From positions 1-13,657 of the forward strand of contig JAKAPU010000058.1 of NCBI GenBank assembly GCA_021806865.1: a stretch of 13,657 nucleotides of DNA, read 5' to 3'. Under the pieces are notes generated by a model. It was not told where the DNA came from and did not search any database. It saw only the letters and a program-made list of their open reading frames with translations. Below are positions 1 through 7,620 of the stretch, piece by piece. The DNA is from an archaeon. GTDB taxonomy: Archaea; Thermoproteota; Nitrososphaeria; Nitrososphaerales; CADDZS01. Every line of letters starts with the position of its first letter. The stretch's first letter is position 1. Both the position numbers and the translations under genes were made by a program.

Positions 1-89
1 TCGATCAGCAATGATGATGCAGTGTCTTCGTTACAATGCTATCGAGCTCTTGAGCGTATGCGAGATAGTAGCACTTCTAGTGTAGTGTC

Positions 90-95
90 GTACAA
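90..95. repeat. Target-site duplication, left copy (GTACAA)
   Basis: The six bases abutting the left inverted repeat are identical to the six bases abutting the right one (3451-3456). Removing the element and one copy gives the inferred empty site. That site runs from the window start into the 5' side of the IS630 remnant. Confidence 0.85.
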
Positions 96-114
96 CAGTC
101 GATCAATAGATGAC
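96..114 (+). repeat. Left terminal inverted repeat of the ISH3-like element
   Basis: This 19-base repeat (cagtcgatcaatagatgac) is exactly the reverse complement of 3432-3450. The match breaks down immediately inward, where only scattered bases agree. The transposase stop codon is 13 bases inside. Confidence 0.93.
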
Positions 115-127
115 ATTTTTGGCTCAC

Positions 128-381
128 CTACGCCATGACTAACGGTGTTGCCTGCTTCTGTGTCTGTGTCAGGTAGTTGACGAAGAACCTTATCATCGCT
201 CGGATTGTCACGAATATCTTCTTCTTGGAATCGAATGATGCCTGTAGATGGGAAAGGAAGCAGTAGTTGACCACCTGCCAGATGTTGTAAAGGATCATTG
301 CAAGCATGAAATAGATGAGCCTGAGCTCTGGAAGGGCGGATGTAGTCATTCCAACGATTTCTTTCATCTTTCGAAATGTCG
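128..381 (-). CDS. ISH3-like transposase, second exon (C-terminal part)
   Basis: This is the continuation of the split transposase. After the intron, the frame reads FRKMKEIVG, then a hydrophobic block around LRLIYFMLAMILYNIW, and ends at a TAG at 128-130. That block is the typical C-terminus following the catalytic glutamate in ISH3-like transposases, where the family has a pattern like IE-x-x-(F/Y)-R. Joining exon 1 at the glutamate codon to this exon restores that pattern with two residues between E and F. The total protein is about 405-420 residues, near the family's usual size. The exact splice position has a two-base ambiguity (first base of the exon at 381 or 379). Confidence 0.75.
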
Positions 382-423
382 GTAGGGTGAAAGAGAGGAC
401 TCGTGTCCTCCCTCTTCCACATC

Positions 424-457
424 GATTCCGTACGTGAGGTTTTCCCTCATACGGCTC
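424..457 (-). ncRNA. Group II intron domain V
   Basis: Read on the minus strand, these 34 bases start GAGCCGTATGAGG, continue through a GAAA-type loop and return as CCTCACGTACGG. This is the hallmark catalytic hairpin with the AGC triad near its base. The closing strand reads ACGGAATC where the usual form is ACGGTTC, so the basal pairing is altered and one base longer. Domain VI follows directly (about 382-423) with a stem built from GGAGGAC and GTCCTC and a candidate branch-point adenosine near 389. Confidence 0.85.
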
Positions 458-468
458 ACCGAGGTGCT

Positions 469-1767
469 TCACCTCGCAGCATTCAGTTTCATATGTTCAG
501 TGTTGATTCGACCCGTAAGCCGAATCAATCCATAGGTACGCGTTCGTTTGTATTTTCCGAACTTTGTAGAGAGTCTGGATATCTGATGCCTAAATCTTAT
601 GAATTGTCTGAACTTCCACTCGACGAACTCCTGCAGTCGTGTGAAAGCCCTTCCTGCATTGGTATGATTGTAGTAGTTTGACCAGCCAATCATAAACCGA
701 TTGAGTTCATCTGCAAGCTGCTTTTCGTCCTTCGCATTGCAGAATCTTTTGGCTGCAATTTGCTTGACCCTCTCTCTGAAGCGATTCACAGCATCTCTGG
801 AAGGGAAGTAGTAAACAAACTCCTTACCCTTCCATCGCTTGAACTCCTTCACGAAATAAAATGAGAGAAAGTCAAATCCCTTTTCCGCACTGACTATCCT
901 TGACTTCTCAGGACTCAGCTTCAAATCAAGCTCTGAGAGAAGACCCTCAAAGACTGACTTGATATGTTCCGTGTCTTTGCTGTTTGTCAGAATGACCATA
1001 TCGTCCGCATATCTCACAAGTTGAGCATTCTGCGGATACGTAGTCATGCCCAACTCAATCCACCACGTGTCGAGCTGATTGAGATAGACATTTGCGAGTA
1101 ATGGCGAGATGACCCCTCCTTGAGGAGTGCCTTCCTCTGGATACGTCACGTCCTCAAGATAGACTATGCCAGCTCTGAGCCATTCTCTGATGAGCTTTAT
1201 GATGTATGGGTCTGCAATCCTCTCCATAACAAACGAGAGGAGCTTTTGATGATTGATGTGGTTAAAGAAGCCCACAATGTCCACATCTACAACGTTGGCA
1301 AGTCCTTTCCAGACGAGTTTACGCACCTGAATACTCGCTTGCTTCGCTGATTTGTTTGGTCTGTAGCCATAGCTGCACTCCTGAAAATCTGCTTCGAAGA
1401 TTGGTTCGATGACGAGCTTCACCGCCTGTTGAACCACCCTGTCTTCAACAGTTGGTATGCCTAGTGGTCTCATTGCCTTTCCGCTACGCTTTGGAATGAA
1501 GACTCTCTTCACGTTCTTGACTCTGTACGTCTTTGCCCTAAGTTCATTCTGAAGCCTCAGAATGAATTGTTCCACACCTTGGAGTTCAATATTTCCTATT
1601 GTTTCGTTGTCTATTCCCGCAGTACCTCCGTTTCGCTTCACTCGCTTCCAAGACTCATACAGGACATCAGTCCTGCAAATTTTGTCGCGGAGCGAGTAAA
1701 ACTTCCTTGCACTGTCCGCTTTGGCTGCAAGGTAAAGGCTGTTCTGGAGCGATTCGAGGGACTTCAT
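469..1767 (-). CDS. ltrA: Group II intron reverse transcriptase/maturase
   Basis: This 432-residue intron-encoded protein copies the intron RNA during retrohoming and assists its splicing. The reverse transcriptase domain covers roughly residues 60-310. It has the group II block PLGIPTVEDRVVQQA (101-115), motif A around D163 with FFN at 167-169, EGTPQGGVISPLLAN (212-226) and the catalytic YADD at 253-256. The maturase (X) domain spans about 345-432, including MIGWSNYYNH and the GLIRLTGRI signature (413-421). No HNH endonuclease domain follows, so this is an En-minus protein. Mobility would then rely on nascent-strand priming or a similar route. A GGAGG lies about 15 bases before the ATG. The stop codon sits a few bases before domain V, as expected for an ORF looped out of domain IV. 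Confidence 0.95.
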   Translation of the reverse strand: MKSLESLQNSLYLAAKADSARKFYSLRDKICRTDVLYESWKRVKRNGGTAGIDNETIGNIELQGVEQFILRLQNELRAKTYRVKNVKRVFIPKRSGKAMRPLGIPTVEDRVVQQAVKLVIEPIFEADFQECSYGYRPNKSAKQASIQVRKLVWKGLANVVDVDIVGFFNHINHQKLLSFVMERIADPYIIKLIREWLRAGIVYLEDVTYPEEGTPQGGVISPLLANVYLNQLDTWWIELGMTTYPQNAQLVRYADDMVILTNSKDTEHIKSVFEGLLSELDLKLSPEKSRIVSAEKGFDFLSFYFVKEFKRWKGKEFVYYFPSRDAVNRFRERVKQIAAKRFCNAKDEKQLADELNRFMIGWSNYYNHTNAGRAFTRLQEFVEWKFRQFIRFRHQISRLSTKFGKYKRTRTYGLIRLTGRINTEHMKLNAAR

Positions 1768-2406
1768 TACGAAGCTGAAAGACCTCCTACCCCTTGCGGG
1801 GAATAGTCCCCTCCATGGGCTCTAGAACAGCCCTGCACGCAAGTAGGGCCCCTTCCCTTCTTCAGGGTTGTGCTGTCCCCGAAGTCATAGGTACTACTGA
1901 CCCATCCGACTCCACATGATGCCTTGCCTGCCATTTCACTCATAGAGCTTATAGGCTGAGCTACTAGATGTCCCGTTAGGGCGCACCAAGACACCATATG
2001 GTCTCCCAAGTTACCCTTCGTAGCTTTCTCCGCATGCCACCACCGCGACACCGAGGAGACAGAACAGTCGCGAGTCAAGCGAGATAAATGAGGCGACAGC
2101 GTTGAGATACTTACGTACCCACGACAGTCAATTGCTCCAGATTCCTCGCTTTCTGTGACTCCAAGCGAGCTGACGATTTTAACGACTATTCCATGATAGC
2201 CTTCGCATAATGAAAACTTGCTCGGCTCTCCTGATAGGCTGACGGTGCTACATTGTGTTCGACATGGCTGCGGCCTGCGGTTTTGCGACAAGATAGTTTC
2301 AACCAGATGATTGCTCAATCTAGCTGTACCCCTCACTACACGGCAAGCTCACTACTGATTCCCGTGGCCGAACTTTCATCGGCAAGCCACGAAGCTTCCT
2401 TGGCAC
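1768..2406 (-). ncRNA. Group II intron ribozyme domains I-III
   Basis: These roughly 640 bases between the intron 5' end and the maturase start are structural RNA. An open frame of 189 codons runs through it on the minus strand (2336-1767), but its translation resembles no protein I know and the segment matches the expected position of domains I to III. The sequence is rich in short G/C runs and complementary segments, for example around 1790-1860. Confidence 0.75.
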
Positions 2407-3372
2407 GCTCTCGATAGACCAGCGCTTCCTATACTCCTTTGGTATTCTCCTGACAAAATATTGGACGCGCCAGCCAGTGATGTTGGTGGCAAACGCTATC
2501 AGCTCGCCCTTATCGTTTCTGACAACGACCATCGTGAACGACGCTTCCACACGCTTTGCGTTGCAGATTCGAAATTTATCGATCTTGCCTGTCTTGCCAA
2601 GTGTGTCTGCGGCTGACCGCACCCTTTCGTTTCCTACGCAGGGCATGATGAATTTGATATTCATTTCATCTAGGGCGTTGACGCAATCGACCGTGAAGAA
2701 AGCTCTGTCCACAAGAAGCATCTTGATTTGAATGCCTCTTGCAAGAGCCTGCGTTATGAGCCTCCTCAAAATCTCGTGTTTTTCCTCAGAAAGAAGTGTG
2801 ATTTGGAGTGTGTGGATGCAGAGTCTTCTTCCGTTTTCCACCACGCTTATCGAGGCGTATTCGTAGAAGAGCTCAGTCCCTCTGTCATGCTTGCCCCTTA
2901 CGATGTTGGAGTTGAAGATTCCATAGTATGGGATCTTTGTGTAATCGATTGCGCATACGACTGGCTTCTTGAATAGACCTGAACTCACCGCTATTGCCAC
3001 AAGCTCGTCATTGACTGCGGTTAGCTTCTCCCAGATTTCCATCTGGACGTGTGCTCTCTCGAAGTAGTCCAGCTTTTGCTGTTTGATGCCAAACAGCTTC
3101 TTCACTCGATAGAGGAACTCCGTCCCCGAAGGCGCGTCTATGTGGTGCTTGACTCTCAGGTCTTCCATCGCAGTCTCTGCATAGGTGTTGTTCAGCGAGA
3201 GGTAGAGCATCCCGCTGTAGATTGAATCATTCTTGTAGTGAGCGTTGGAAGTTACAGGGAGATTGACATATTTGTCTAGGAGATCTAGCGCGAGCTTATT
3301 TGCCCGAAAAGACGCTTCTGCTTGTCGTATCTTCCTATCCGGCATCCGATTGAATAGTTCTTGGCTGAACAT
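2407..3372 (-). CDS. ISH3-like transposase, first exon (N-terminal and DDE core)
   Basis: This is the first part of a DDE transposase of the ISH3 type (IS4-related fold), which cuts and joins the element ends using two metal ions. Counting from an upstream TTG at 3414, the acidic residues are D157 (in CAIDYTK), D236 (in LLVDRAFF) and the glutamate at residue 335 in YRKRWSIE. ATG at 3372 (residue 15) is the more likely start. The reading frame runs on past 2407 to a stop near 2320, but from about 2407 onward the residues no longer resemble a transposase, because this is intron sequence. Three prime of the intron the gene resumes in the same sense at about 381. Without intron splicing the protein would lack its C-terminal segment. 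Confidence 0.82.
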
Positions 3373-3431
3373 GGGTGCCGGGTGGAAAGATGCTTCTATC
3401 CCAGCAAGGCCCAAATTTTCTAGGCTAGAAA

Positions 3432-3450
3432 GTCATCTATTGATCGACTG
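3432..3450 (-). repeat. Right terminal inverted repeat of the ISH3-like element
   Basis: Perfect 19-base partner of 96-114 in inverted orientation. It lies upstream of the transposase start. Confidence 0.93.
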
Positions 3451-3456
3451 GTACAA
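3451..3456. repeat. Target-site duplication, right copy (GTACAA)
   Basis: Identical to 90-95 and directly adjacent to the right terminal repeat. An intact duplication argues that the insertion is fairly recent or at least unrearranged. Confidence 0.85.
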
Positions 3457-3496
3457 GACCGTAGGATTAAGTACTTCCACAACTTACTAGGGCATT

Positions 3497-4137
3497 ATGA
3501 GAACCGCAGTTGTCGTATGTATCAAGAATGACGATGACAGGGCAAAGCTTCTGAGATGGTCAAGAGGCCGGTCAACTCCATCCGCCTAGTACTTTGTTCA
3601 AACATAGTGCCTCTGGCTTCCAAGGGAACGCAGAACAAGCTGATAGCGGAGGATCTCCATGCGCACGAGGACACCGTGACAAAAATGGAGGAACTGCTTT
3701 GCAGAGCTCGGGATGGAAGGGATAGTGAGGGACGCACCCCGTCCTGGAAGGAAACCAAAGCTCTCAAAGAAATGATTGACAAGATAATACACACGACACT
3801 GCACACAAAGCCACGGGGTGCGACTCACTGGAGCACTCGGATGCTCGCAAAGGAGCTCGGAATCAGTCATTTTACGGTTCACAGAGTGTGGAAGCTGCGC
3901 AAGATACAGCCCCATAGAGAACGTTTGTTCAAGTTGAGCAGAGATCCAGAGTTCAACGAAAGGGCCATCGACGTAGTCGGCCTCTACATGAATCCACCGG
4001 ACAAGGCAGTCGTAATCTGCATGGACGAGAAGCCAAGCATACAGGCGCTTGATAGAAGCCAGACGATACTTCGTTTGTCCGAAGGCCATACTTCTTGGGC
4101 AAAAGGTGATCATCGGAGTCACACTCACCCACTGTGA
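3497..4137 (+). pseudogene. Broken IS630-family transposase
   Basis: This is the remnant of an IS630-type DDE transposase. The N-terminus starts at ATG 3497 with MRTAVVV and, after about 20 residues, RWSRGRSTP, a common IS630 opening, but hits TAG at 3587-3589. The continuation lies in the frame shifted by one base, consistent with a single-base deletion near 3580. It begins around IRLVL and runs to 4137. It contains a helix-turn-helix region (ASKGTQNKLIAEDL; LAKELGISHFTVHRVWK) and the first catalytic aspartate in VVICMDEKPSIQALDR. Downstream of SEGHTSW similarity stops, so the rest of the catalytic domain with the second Asp and the final Glu/Asp is missing. The ISH3-like element sits 40 bases upstream. 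It could move only with help in trans. Confidence 0.85.
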
Positions 4138-4166
4138 CCTTACGCATCGAAATCAACAGGGTCTGA

Positions 4167-4368
4167 CTGACTGGCAAAGGAAAGCGAATTATAGAAGACA
4201 ACCTCGAATTTGTGTACCCAGTAGAATTAACCATGAAGGTTCCACTTGTACGCGTAGCAAGAGATGCTGCGTTGCTACTAAAGAGCGCTTGTTCCTGAAT
4301 AGCCGACGACGAGATTCGTGACACGCATGATAGAGTTCTTCGAGAAAGTGGAGCGCATAGAAGAATAA
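4167..4368 (+). pseudogene. Possible decayed small gene of unknown function
   Basis: One frame reads GKRIIEDNLEFVYPVELTMK and continues with PLVRVARDAALLLKSAC. It is broken by TGA at 4296-4298, resumes in frame as IADDEIRDTHDRVL, and after an apparent frameshift could end as FFEKVERIEE at TAA 4366-4368. The composition looks protein-like (charged, helical) on both sides of the breaks, which is why I list it. I do not recognise a family. It may be part of the sequence that the IS630 element invaded, or a chance reading. Confidence 0.3.
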
Positions 4369-4373
4369 ATAAA
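4364..4373 (+). promoter_or_regulatory. Candidate TATA box for the molybdenum hydroxylase genes
   Basis: AATAAATAAA is centred about 30 bases before the ATG at 4399, in a region with no Shine-Dalgarno-like sequence. That spacing suits an archaeal promoter giving a leaderless or nearly leaderless transcript. The next upstream in-phase and out-of-phase ATGs do not open a usable frame. Confidence 0.45.
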
Positions 4374-4398
4374 GGCTGGCATCCTACATGGAACGAAC

Positions 4399-6723
4399 AT
4401 GACGCTAGCGCAGGAGCATGAAGCGGTAAGAATCGTGGGTGCTTCCCTTCAAAAGGTGGATACACTCGAGAAGATTACCTCGGGCGGCAGATACGTCATA
4501 AATTATGAGACTCCTGGCATGTTACACGGCAAGGTTCTAAGAAGCAATCGTGCTCATGCTAGAATAACAAGAATTGATACATCAAAGGCGGAATCTATGC
4601 CGGGGGTCGTGGCAGTCATCACGTATCGTGACTGCCCTCAAACCAGATATAGTCCAATGTTTGCTTTAGAGTCTCATTCGGATCGTTTGATAAGGGATAA
4701 GCTAATTCTGGAAAATTATGTGAGGTATGTGGGCGATGAAGTAGCTGCCGTTGCAGCCACATCAGAGGAAATTGCTTCGCGAGCTCTAGATCTCATCGAA
4801 GTAGATTATCAAGAGTTCCCTGCTGTACTTGATGCGGAGCAAGCAATGAAGGACGGTGCACCATTAATTCATGAAACTAAGAATAATATTGCTAGGCACG
4901 TTACTCATGGCTTCGGCGATGTTGAAAAAGCTCTGAAAGAATCCGATTTCTTGTTCGAACACAGGTTTAGAACATCACGAGTTCATCCCTGCCCTATGGA
5001 AAGACACGTGTGCATTTGTGAACTAGATGCTAGTGGAACCTTGGTTGTCAGATCGTCCACCCAGGGAATATATGGAGTGCGAGAACGACTAGCCGAGGCT
5101 TTAGGGTTACCTATCAGTAAGGTTAAGGTAATCAAGCCGCCATACATAGGAGGAGGCTTTGGTGCTAAACTAGAGCTCTGGCTAGAAGGCATGTGTGCGC
5201 TATTAACTCTTAAGTCAAGGCGAGCAGTGAAGATAGAGCTTTCGCGAACAGAGGAATTCTTAGCCAATCCGAGAATGCCCTGTATAATAGATCTTAAGAC
5301 TGGCATCAATAAGGACGGAACTTTTGGAGCAAGGTATGCAAAAGTTCTCTTTGACACTGGTGGATACGCAGCTCACGGCGCAGTGATACACAGAGTTTTC
5401 TCTGGAACATTTGTTTCTATGTACAGGTGCCCCAATACTTTGTGTGAATCTTTCGTCGTGTACACAAACAATCCAATTGGCGGTTCAATTAGAGGATCTA
5501 CTTCTACCCAAGCTATATACGCGGTTGAACAGCAAGTGGACATAATTTCACGGGAGATGAAGTTTGATCCTCTAGAATTCAGGATAAAAAATGCTTGGAA
5601 AATAGGCGACACCAACCCGAAGAAACCAAGCGCGGGACCGATCAAAAGCTATGCATTCGAGGAATGTGTAAGGCAGGGTGCTGAAAGGTTCGACTGGTAT
5701 CATCGGAACAAAGTTGAAGGAAAGAGGCACCGAAGTTTTGAAAAAGGCATTGGTGTTGCGTGTGAACCAATAGGCATCAGCGGTACACAAGGCGGAGATT
5801 ATCATGGGCTCGGGCAATCAATGATGGAGGTATGTAGCGCATTCGTCAAGGTCAACGAAGATGGAACTGTGGCACTCACTGTCGCGACGGTAGATCAGGG
5901 TGGAGGCCAAAACACGGTATTGTCGCAAGTCGTCGCAGAAGTCATGTGTGTTCCTTTGGCCAATGTCATTCTGATGGACGCAGATACAGACGCCGTTGCA
6001 CTAGATGGTCCTACACATGCGTCGAGAGTGACATTTGTGGTTGGTAATACGGTAAAATCAGCCGCTGAGGATGCTAGGAATCAGCTATTGGAATTTGCTT
6101 CAAAAGTATTTGTGTGCAGCTCGAAGGAATTAGAGATACGCAATGGTTATGTTAGGAATAAGACCAACCCATCCCAAAGAATGGCTTTGGGAGAGCTCGT
6201 CAGGAATGCACGATACAGCGACCCTGGCGTGGTAATTCTAGGCAGAAGCGCTCTTTCCCCGAGAGTGGAGAATGCTACACCATGCGCTGTTCAGTTCGTT
6301 GAAGTTGAAGTAGACACTGATACTGGCGAGGTGAGGGTCCTTCGCATCCTTTCTGTTCACGATGTAGGAAAAGCGATAAACCCGCACGGAGTCGAAGGTC
6401 AAATCCATGGGGGCGTGAGGCTTGGGCTTGGCTACGCTCTCACAGAGGAAATAGTGACAGATCCAGTTACAGGTACGCCTCTAAACACCGACTTACTTGG
6501 TTACAAAATGTTCACATCAGCTGATATGCCGAAAATCGAATGCCTTCTCATAGAGAAGCCGGACCCAAATGGACCATTCGGAGCCAAAGGCATGGGGGAA
6601 TCTCCAGCTATGCTCACCGCTCCCGCTGTGGCCAACGCCGTATATGATGCCGTTGGAGTCAGAATCATGGATTTGCCAATTACACCCGAAAAGATACTTC
6701 GCGCACTAGGCAAAATTGCATGA
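4399..6723 (+). CDS. Molybdopterin-binding large subunit, xanthine dehydrogenase family hydroxylase
   Basis: This 774-residue catalytic subunit of a molybdenum hydroxylase (XdhA/CoxL/HcrA superfamily) holds the molybdopterin cytosine dinucleotide type cofactor and inserts an oxygen from water into a C-H bond. The aldehyde oxidase/xanthine dehydrogenase hammerhead domain covers about 25-140 and the two Mo-binding domains about 145-385 and 405-725. Visible signatures are IGGGFGAK (250-257), an arginine in GGSIRGSTSTQ (R365) where relatives have RGFGxPQ, and GAKGMGE ending in the catalytic Glu734. It lacks the AYXCSFR loop of true CO dehydrogenase, so CO is not the expected substrate. The FAD and iron-sulfur subunits follow with a 6-base gap and a 4-base overlap, implying one transcript. 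Substrate could be a purine, other N-heterocycle, aromatic CoA ester or aldehyde. Confidence 0.93.
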   Translation: MTLAQEHEAVRIVGASLQKVDTLEKITSGGRYVINYETPGMLHGKVLRSNRAHARITRIDTSKAESMPGVVAVITYRDCPQTRYSPMFALESHSDRLIRDKLILENYVRYVGDEVAAVAATSEEIASRALDLIEVDYQEFPAVLDAEQAMKDGAPLIHETKNNIARHVTHGFGDVEKALKESDFLFEHRFRTSRVHPCPMERHVCICELDASGTLVVRSSTQGIYGVRERLAEALGLPISKVKVIKPPYIGGGFGAKLELWLEGMCALLTLKSRRAVKIELSRTEEFLANPRMPCIIDLKTGINKDGTFGARYAKVLFDTGGYAAHGAVIHRVFSGTFVSMYRCPNTLCESFVVYTNNPIGGSIRGSTSTQAIYAVEQQVDIISREMKFDPLEFRIKNAWKIGDTNPKKPSAGPIKSYAFEECVRQGAERFDWYHRNKVEGKRHRSFEKGIGVACEPIGISGTQGGDYHGLGQSMMEVCSAFVKVNEDGTVALTVATVDQGGGQNTVLSQVVAEVMCVPLANVILMDADTDAVALDGPTHASRVTFVVGNTVKSAAEDARNQLLEFASKVFVCSSKELEIRNGYVRNKTNPSQRMALGELVRNARYSDPGVVILGRSALSPRVENATPCAVQFVEVEVDTDTGEVRVLRILSVHDVGKAINPHGVEGQIHGGVRLGLGYALTEEIVTDPVTGTPLNTDLLGYKMFTSADMPKIECLLIEKPDPNGPFGAKGMGESPAMLTAPAVANAVYDAVGVRIMDLPITPEKILRALGKIA

Positions 6724-6729
6724 GATGAT

Positions 6730-7620
6730 TTGGAGTCGCTATTCAAACCAAAGGAATACTTCAAAGCAAAGAGAACTAGCGAGGTTCTGACTCTTCTCAA
6801 AACCCATGGGTCGAGAGCGCGCCTAGTTGCTGGAAATACTACGTTGAATGAAATGGCTAAGAATGGCTTACTAGGCAACGTGGAAGTCCTGATTGATATC
6901 AATGATTTGCCTTTTGGATACATAAGGGAGAATAAGAACAATACAGCACTGGGCGCAACAATCACTCTCAGCTCAGCTTTTGACACATTTTCACGCCAGA
7001 ACAACAGTGGGTATCAGTGCCTCGTCGATGCTTTACAATGTGTACGCCCAGTCCAGGTGAGAAATATGGCTACTATTGGTGGCTGTCTATGTAGCGGCGT
7101 ACCCTTCTTGGATTTCCCGATAGCATTGGTGGCTATGGATGCGAAAGTCAAGGTGGTGTTTAAAGATAAACGATGCACAATGCCGGTTATCGAATTCATG
7201 AAGAACTATTCATATGGTTTGACTTTGACCAAGGGTCTTGTGACGGAGGTTCTTGTTCCCAAAGTCAATAGCAGTGTCTATTCAAGTTACACGAAGTTTT
7301 CCAGAACAAAACTTGGTGAGGCCGTAGTCGGGGTTGCGTGCCGGCTCTCGTTCGAACTGGATTCCGACAGATGCAGTTCCGCTGGTATCGCATTGGCAGG
7401 AAGTGGTATTGATGTAACTCGATTGAGCATGCTGGAACGTAACCTAGAAGGAAAAGTGATAGTCGACAACATTTTGGATGACATTTCAAATTTTTTGAAG
7501 GATGTGGTTAACCCGGTTTCTGACCATGAAACTTCAGCTGCTTACAAACTGCATGTCGCATCAGTACTGATCAAGCGTACGCTGTTATCGATCAGTGAGT
7601 CGCGAGGCGTAAACAATTGA
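6730..7620 (+). CDS. FAD-binding medium subunit of the molybdenum hydroxylase
   Basis: This 296-residue flavoprotein subunit passes electrons from the iron-sulfur subunit to an external acceptor. The N-terminal FAD-binding region has LVAGNTTLNE (32-41), equivalent to the usual AGGTDL loop, and NMATIGGCLCSG (112-123), equivalent to TIGGNL. The C-terminal CO dehydrogenase flavoprotein domain covers about 180-290. The start is TTG at 6730, six bases after the large subunit's stop. GAGATGA just before it may act as a weak ribosome-binding site, and the ATG at 6726 is out of frame. Length matches the family. The second glycine of the first loop is Asn and the Asn of the second loop is Cys, so the flavin site differs somewhat from the consensus. 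Confidence 0.92.
   Translation: MESLFKPKEYFKAKRTSEVLTLLKTHGSRARLVAGNTTLNEMAKNGLLGNVEVLIDINDLPFGYIRENKNNTALGATITLSSAFDTFSRQNNSGYQCLVDALQCVRPVQVRNMATIGGCLCSGVPFLDFPIALVAMDAKVKVVFKDKRCTMPVIEFMKNYSYGLTLTKGLVTEVLVPKVNSSVYSSYTKFSRTKLGEAVVGVACRLSFELDSDRCSSAGIALAGSGIDVTRLSMLERNLEGKVIVDNILDDISNFLKDVVNPVSDHETSAAYKLHVASVLIKRTLLSISESRGVNN

Larger units (their letters stand above)
382..2408 (-). mobile_element. Group II intron with intron-encoded maturase
   Basis: This is a self-splicing retroelement inserted in sense inside the transposase gene. It shows a 5' boundary near GTGCC (2406) on the minus strand, close to the GUGYG consensus. A long ribozyme segment without a credible protein lies between 2406 and 1768. 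It includes blocks I recognise from bacterial-type domain I, such as a GGGTAACTTGGGAGACC stretch and GGAGTCGGATGGG near 1900-1920. An LtrA-type reverse transcriptase ORF follows (469-1767), then domain V (424-457) and domain VI ending near CCCTAC (382-387). The size is about 2.03 kb. Two boundary solutions (382-2408 or 380-2406) both restore the transposase frame. The candidate EBS1 GCTCT at 1944-1948 pairs with AGAGC of the 5' exon (2407-2411), which favours the second, but it is only five bases. Confidence 0.87.
96..3450 (-). mobile_element. ISH3-like insertion sequence carrying a group II intron
   Basis: The element is delimited directly by sequence. A perfect 19-bp inverted repeat lies at 96-114 and 3432-3450, and the six bases GTACAA flank it at 90-95 and 3451-3456 as a target-site duplication. 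Inside is one transposase gene on the minus strand, split by a group II intron. Without the intron the element would be about 1.33 kb, a normal size for this kind of insertion sequence. The transposase stop codon (128-130) lies 13 bases from one terminal repeat and its ATG (3372) about 60 bases from the other, so the element appears complete. The family call (ISH3, IS4-related DDE group) rests on the spacing of the DDE residues and the C-terminal block, and comes from memory of the family. Confidence 0.88.

Noticed and set aside
39..422. 127-codon minus-strand frame across the intron 3' end and exon 2
   Set aside because: The transposase exon in the other frame has recognisable family similarity; this one is a shadow spanning domain VI.
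1767..2336. 189-codon open frame on the minus strand upstream of the maturase
   Set aside because: It lies wholly in the intron ribozyme region, its translation is not protein-like, and the RNA motifs explain the sequence.
3953..4465. 170-codon minus-strand frame over the IS630 remnant
   Set aside because: It runs antisense to the recognisable transposase fragment and into the Mo subunit gene, and resembles nothing.
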